This document shows, piece by piece, positions 6,376 to 8,315 of a stretch of 8,315 nt of DNA. Within the stretch, counting starts at the first letter, position 1. The number at the start of each line of letters is the position of its first letter. This DNA comes from Clostridiales bacterium UBA929. GTDB lineage: Bacteria; Bacillota; Clostridia; Oscillospirales; UBA929. Made by a program: the position numbers and the translations under genes. Location of the stretch: contig DBDP01000050.1 of the NCBI GenBank assembly GCA_002293625.1, positions 328 through 8,642 on the forward strand, given 5' to 3'. The notes below the pieces were generated by a model. The model was not told where the DNA came from and did no database searches. It worked only from the letters and a program-made list of their open reading frames with translations.

Positions 6376-7086
6376 ATACGTTTCGCCGCCCTCGCCGACG
6401 ATGATGAAGTCATATAAGTTGATTCTCAGATCCGTCAGCAGCTTTTTAATCCGCGCCGCTTCGTCTATATCTCTCACCGAAGGCATCGGCGTTCCCCTCG
6501 GGTGGTTGTGCGCAATCAAAATGCTCGCCGCGTCACAGGCAAGGGCGAGCTTCGCGATATCGCGCTGCGCGACAGCCACGCTGGTTCCCCCCGATACAAT
6601 TCTCTTTCTCAAAAGACGGTATTTCGCATCCAGGCATGCAATCAGCAGACATTCCGTCTGCCGTCTGCCAAGCTGCTGTGCGACAAAGGTGCCGGCGTTT
6701 TCATAGGTTAGCTGCTGATCGTTGATTATCTCGGTTTCATACTCGCGCGCGAGCATTCCGACCAGCACAATAAGCACCGCTGTTTTACAATTCATCCCAC
6801 GCACGGCGATTAAACTTTCATAATCGGCGTCCAGAATGCCGCGGCAGGTAAGAAACTGCCGGAGCAGACGCTTTTTGATTGTGCCGACATCCCTTCGGCG
6901 CAGGGAATAAGTAAGCAGCAACGTGATTTGCTCGCACGGCGAGAGTTCCGACAAGCGCCGCATGATTAAATCATCATTCCCGATAAGTTCTGTTATATCG
7001 CAGGATTTTTCATCGCAAATATGCCCCTGAACCCGGGAATCCCGCTCCCGGCAGAGACGAACATGGTAAACGTCCGCGTTAATCAA
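6349..7086 (-). CDS. radC: RadC-family protein (JAMM/MPN+ domain)
   Basis: A 245-residue protein. The N-terminal part (about 38-115) is a RadC-type helix-hairpin-helix region (RLSELSPCEQITLLLTYSLR, then AVRGMNCKTAVLI). The C-terminal part (about 128-243) is a JAMM/MPN+ domain with TECLLIACLD, including the expected Glu (145), and the zinc motif HNHPRGTPMPSVRD (193-206), matching the family pattern HNHPSG-x-x-x-PS-x-x-D. The metal ligands H193, H195 and D206 are kept. The role of RadC is unsettled; older claims for DNA repair were not borne out in E. coli. TTG 7086 is taken as start: no ATG or GTG occurs in frame between the upstream stop near 7128 and this point, and GGGAGG (7098-7103) lies 11 nt upstream. 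No mobile-element context is seen, unlike many radC copies. It diverges from purL. Confidence 0.9.
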   Translation of the reverse strand: MINADVYHVRLCRERDSRVQGHICDEKSCDITELIGNDDLIMRRLSELSPCEQITLLLTYSLRRRDVGTIKKRLLRQFLTCRGILDADYESLIAVRGMNCKTAVLIVLVGMLAREYETEIINDQQLTYENAGTFVAQQLGRRQTECLLIACLDAKYRLLRKRIVSGGTSVAVAQRDIAKLALACDAASILIAHNHPRGTPMPSVRDIDEAARIKKLLTDLRINLYDFIIVGEGGETYSVLHGGLV

Positions 7087-7097
7087 AGGATTAAACG

Positions 7098-7103
7098 CCT
7101 CCC
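7098..7103 (-). promoter_or_regulatory. Ribosome binding site deciding the radC TTG start
   Basis: GGGAGG on the minus strand, 11 nt before TTG at 7086. The spacing is slightly long, but no ATG or GTG lies closer in the frame. Confidence 0.65.
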
Positions 7104-7106
7104 TTG

Positions 7107-7134
7107 TTGACTTTCTACTTAAATATTATATAAT
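7107..7134 (+). promoter_or_regulatory. Sigma-A promoter of purL
   Basis: TTGACT (7107-7112), 16 nt, then a perfect TATAAT (7129-7134). Transcription should start near 7141, giving a leader of about 55 nt. I see no purine riboswitch fold and no PurR-box-like sequence in it. Confidence 0.8.
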
Positions 7135-7152
7135 AAATTCAGAAAAAAACAA
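7125..7152 (-). promoter_or_regulatory. Probable sigma-A promoter of radC, overlapping the purL promoter
   Basis: On the minus strand TTGTTT (7147-7152), 16 nt, then a perfect TATAAT (7125-7130). The start would be near 7118, about 30 nt before the radC TTG. The -10 box shares bases 7129-7130 with the purL -10 box inside the palindrome ATTATATAAT (7125-7134), so the two promoters face opposite ways and should compete for polymerase. Confidence 0.6.
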
Positions 7153-7183
7153 GGGCAAAAGAGCCATTACAGGAAATTTTGAT

Positions 7184-7188
7184 GGAGG
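7184..7188 (+). promoter_or_regulatory. Ribosome binding site deciding the purL start
   Basis: GGAGG, 8 nt before TTG 7197. It overlaps an in-frame ATG at 7182, which would itself have only a weak AGGA (7171-7174). The strong site favours TTG 7197. Confidence 0.6.
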
Positions 7189-7196
7189 ACGGACTA

Positions 7197-8315
7197 TTGA
7201 AGAATCAGGTCTTTCGCGTTTTTGTGGAAAAGAGGGTGGGTTTTGACGTGGCGGCGGAGACGTTAAAGCGCGACGTCACCGGCTTTTTGGGCGTGAAACT
7301 GAAAGCCTTGCGCGTCTTTCTGCGGTACGATGTGCAGGGGCTTAGCGAGGAGGATTTTCTGCGCTGTCTGCCCGTCGTCTTCTTCGATCCTCCCGCCGAT
7401 ATCGTCTACCGGGAGGAGCTGCCGCCTATGACGGCGCGTTTGCTCGCCTACGAGGCATTGCCCGGTCAGTATGATATGCGCGCGGATTCTTGCGGGCAGT
7501 GCATCCAGCTCCTTTTGGGCGGCGAGCTGCCCGTCGTGCGGTGCGCCACCGTGCTGGCGCTGGACGGCGTTGACGATGAAGGGGTTAAAAAAGTCACCCG
7601 TTATGTAATAAACCCCGTGGAGAGCTGCCTCGCGTCCCCCGAAAAGCCGGAAACGCTCGCGAGAGAGTTCGAAAAACCCGCGCCGGTCAAAACGCTTGAC
7701 GGGTTCATTGACCTGCCGGACGGCGCGCTGCCCGAATGGAGGAAATCCATGGGACTTGCGATGGACGACGCCGACGCGCTCTGCCTGCGCGATTACTTCC
7801 GCTCCGAACGGCGCGACCCCACAGTGACGGAGGTTAAGGTGCTCGACACCTATTGGTCCGACCATTGCCGCCATACCACTTTCTTGACCGAGCTTTCTAA
7901 AGTCAGCATCGACGACGAGCGCGTCCGCGCCGCGTATGATTTGTTCCTCTCCGTCCGCGACCCGAATAAACCCATTAACTTGATGCAAATCGCAACCGCC
8001 GCGATGAAGCATATGGATAAAGAAGGGTTGCTGCCGCAGCTCGACCGATCCGAGGAGATCAACGCCTGCTCGGTGAAAGTGATCGTCGACACCGAATCGG
8101 GACCGCAGCACTGGCTTTTGATGTTCAAAAACGAAACGCATAATCATCCGACCGAAATAGAACCGTTCGGCGGGGCTGCCACCTGCATCGGCGGAGCGAT
8201 CCGTGATCCGCTGTCGGGAAGGGCGTATGTATACCAAGCCATGCGCGTCACCGGCTCCGCCGACCCGCGCGCACCCCTCTCCGAGACCCTGCCGGGCAAA
8301 CTGCCGCAGCGGCGT
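7197..8315 (+). CDS. purL: PurL, phosphoribosylformylglycinamidine synthase, single-chain type (3' end outside window)
   Basis: The first 373 codons are open to the right edge. The enzyme makes FGAM from FGAR, ATP and glutamine, step four of purine synthesis. The start KNQVFRVFVEKRVGFD matches the clostridial long PurL, whose N-terminal PurS-like domain begins with an RIFVEK-type sequence. TYWSDHCRHTTF (218-229) and FKNETHNHPTEIEPFGG (310-326) followed by CIGGAIRD are hallmark motifs of the synthetase domain. The full protein should be about 1,200 residues with a C-terminal glutaminase domain beyond the edge. TTG 7197 is chosen for its GGAGG site and best fit to the family N-terminus; ATG 7182 in the same frame would add MEDGL and cannot be excluded. 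It has its own promoter (7107-7134) and is separated from purH by unrelated genes. Confidence 0.93.
   Translation, partial: MKNQVFRVFVEKRVGFDVAAETLKRDVTGFLGVKLKALRVFLRYDVQGLSEEDFLRCLPVVFFDPPADIVYREELPPMTARLLAYEALPGQYDMRADSCGQCIQLLLGGELPVVRCATVLALDGVDDEGVKKVTRYVINPVESCLASPEKPETLAREFEKPAPVKTLDGFIDLPDGALPEWRKSMGLAMDDADALCLRDYFRSERRDPTVTEVKVLDTYWSDHCRHTTFLTELSKVSIDDERVRAAYDLFLSVRDPNKPINLMQIATAAMKHMDKEGLLPQLDRSEEINACSVKVIVDTESGPQHWLLMFKNETHNHPTEIEPFGGAATCIGGAIRDPLSGRAYVYQAMRVTGSADPRAPLSETLPGKLPQRR

Larger units (their letters stand above)
7101..7155. repeat. Inverted repeat framing the divergent radC/purL promoters
   Basis: CCCTTGTT (7101-7108) and AACAAGGG (7148-7155) are perfect 8-bp inverted arms around a 39-nt centre that holds both -10 boxes. 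The dyad centre (about 7128) nearly coincides with that of the central palindrome (7129.5). The arms could be half-sites for a regulator, or may simply reflect two similar -35 regions; each arm overlaps one -35 element. Confidence 0.5.

Noticed and set aside
7141..7196. Purine riboswitch in the purL leader
   Set aside because: The leader is only about 55 nt, A-rich and without the paired helices or conserved loops of a purine aptamer.
7263..8237. Long minus-strand open frame antisense to purL (324 codons)
   Set aside because: The plus strand encodes unmistakable PurL motifs; the antisense frame is a codon-bias shadow.

Overview
The window looks like a chromosomal stretch of an endospore-forming, anaerobic Clostridia-type Bacillota, possibly Oscillospirales-like; the exact lineage is inference. 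The evidence is a SleC-type spore cortex hydrolase, a long single-chain PurL of the clostridial kind, strong GGAGG ribosome binding sites, sigma-A promoters and fairly GC-rich coding sequence with GC-rich third positions. No rRNA, tRNA, CRISPR array, phage gene or transposase was seen.

Layout: (1) 1-1784, minus strand, is the 5' three-fifths or more of a SleC-like spore germination hydrolase with three peptidoglycan-binding repeats; it runs off the left edge. (2) 1785-1961 is a divergent intergenic region with a textbook sigma-A promoter for purH and a weaker, mother-cell-sigma-like promoter for the sleC-like gene. (3) 1962-4266, plus strand, is a two-gene unit: purH (last two steps of IMP synthesis) and a SAM-dependent methyltransferase. 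(4) 4262-4324 is a compact palindromic element that can fold into a four-stem cloverleaf and starts inside the methyltransferase stop region. (5) 4352-5533, minus strand, is a PAS/AAA+/Fis-type regulator that resembles sigma-54 activators but has lost the GAFTGA loop and key ATPase residues. (6) 5566-6375, plus strand, is a CPBP-family membrane protease, whose start is only 32 bp from that of the regulator. (7) 6349-7086, minus strand, is a RadC/JAMM-domain protein overlapping the protease gene tail to tail by 27 bp. (8) 7087-7196 is a nearly symmetric divergent promoter region. (9) 7197 to the right edge, plus strand, is the first 373 codons of purL.

Functionally the window has two purine biosynthesis genes (purH, purL) on the same strand, each with its own promoter, separated by unrelated genes instead of sitting in one long pur operon. 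The sleC-like gene serves spore germination. The degenerate activator and the divergent CPBP protease may form a regulator-target pair, but only gene position supports that. The most unusual features are the cloverleaf repeat, the regulator that keeps a perfect Walker A motif but has lost the sigma-54 contact loop, and the overlapping face-to-face promoters between radC and purL.
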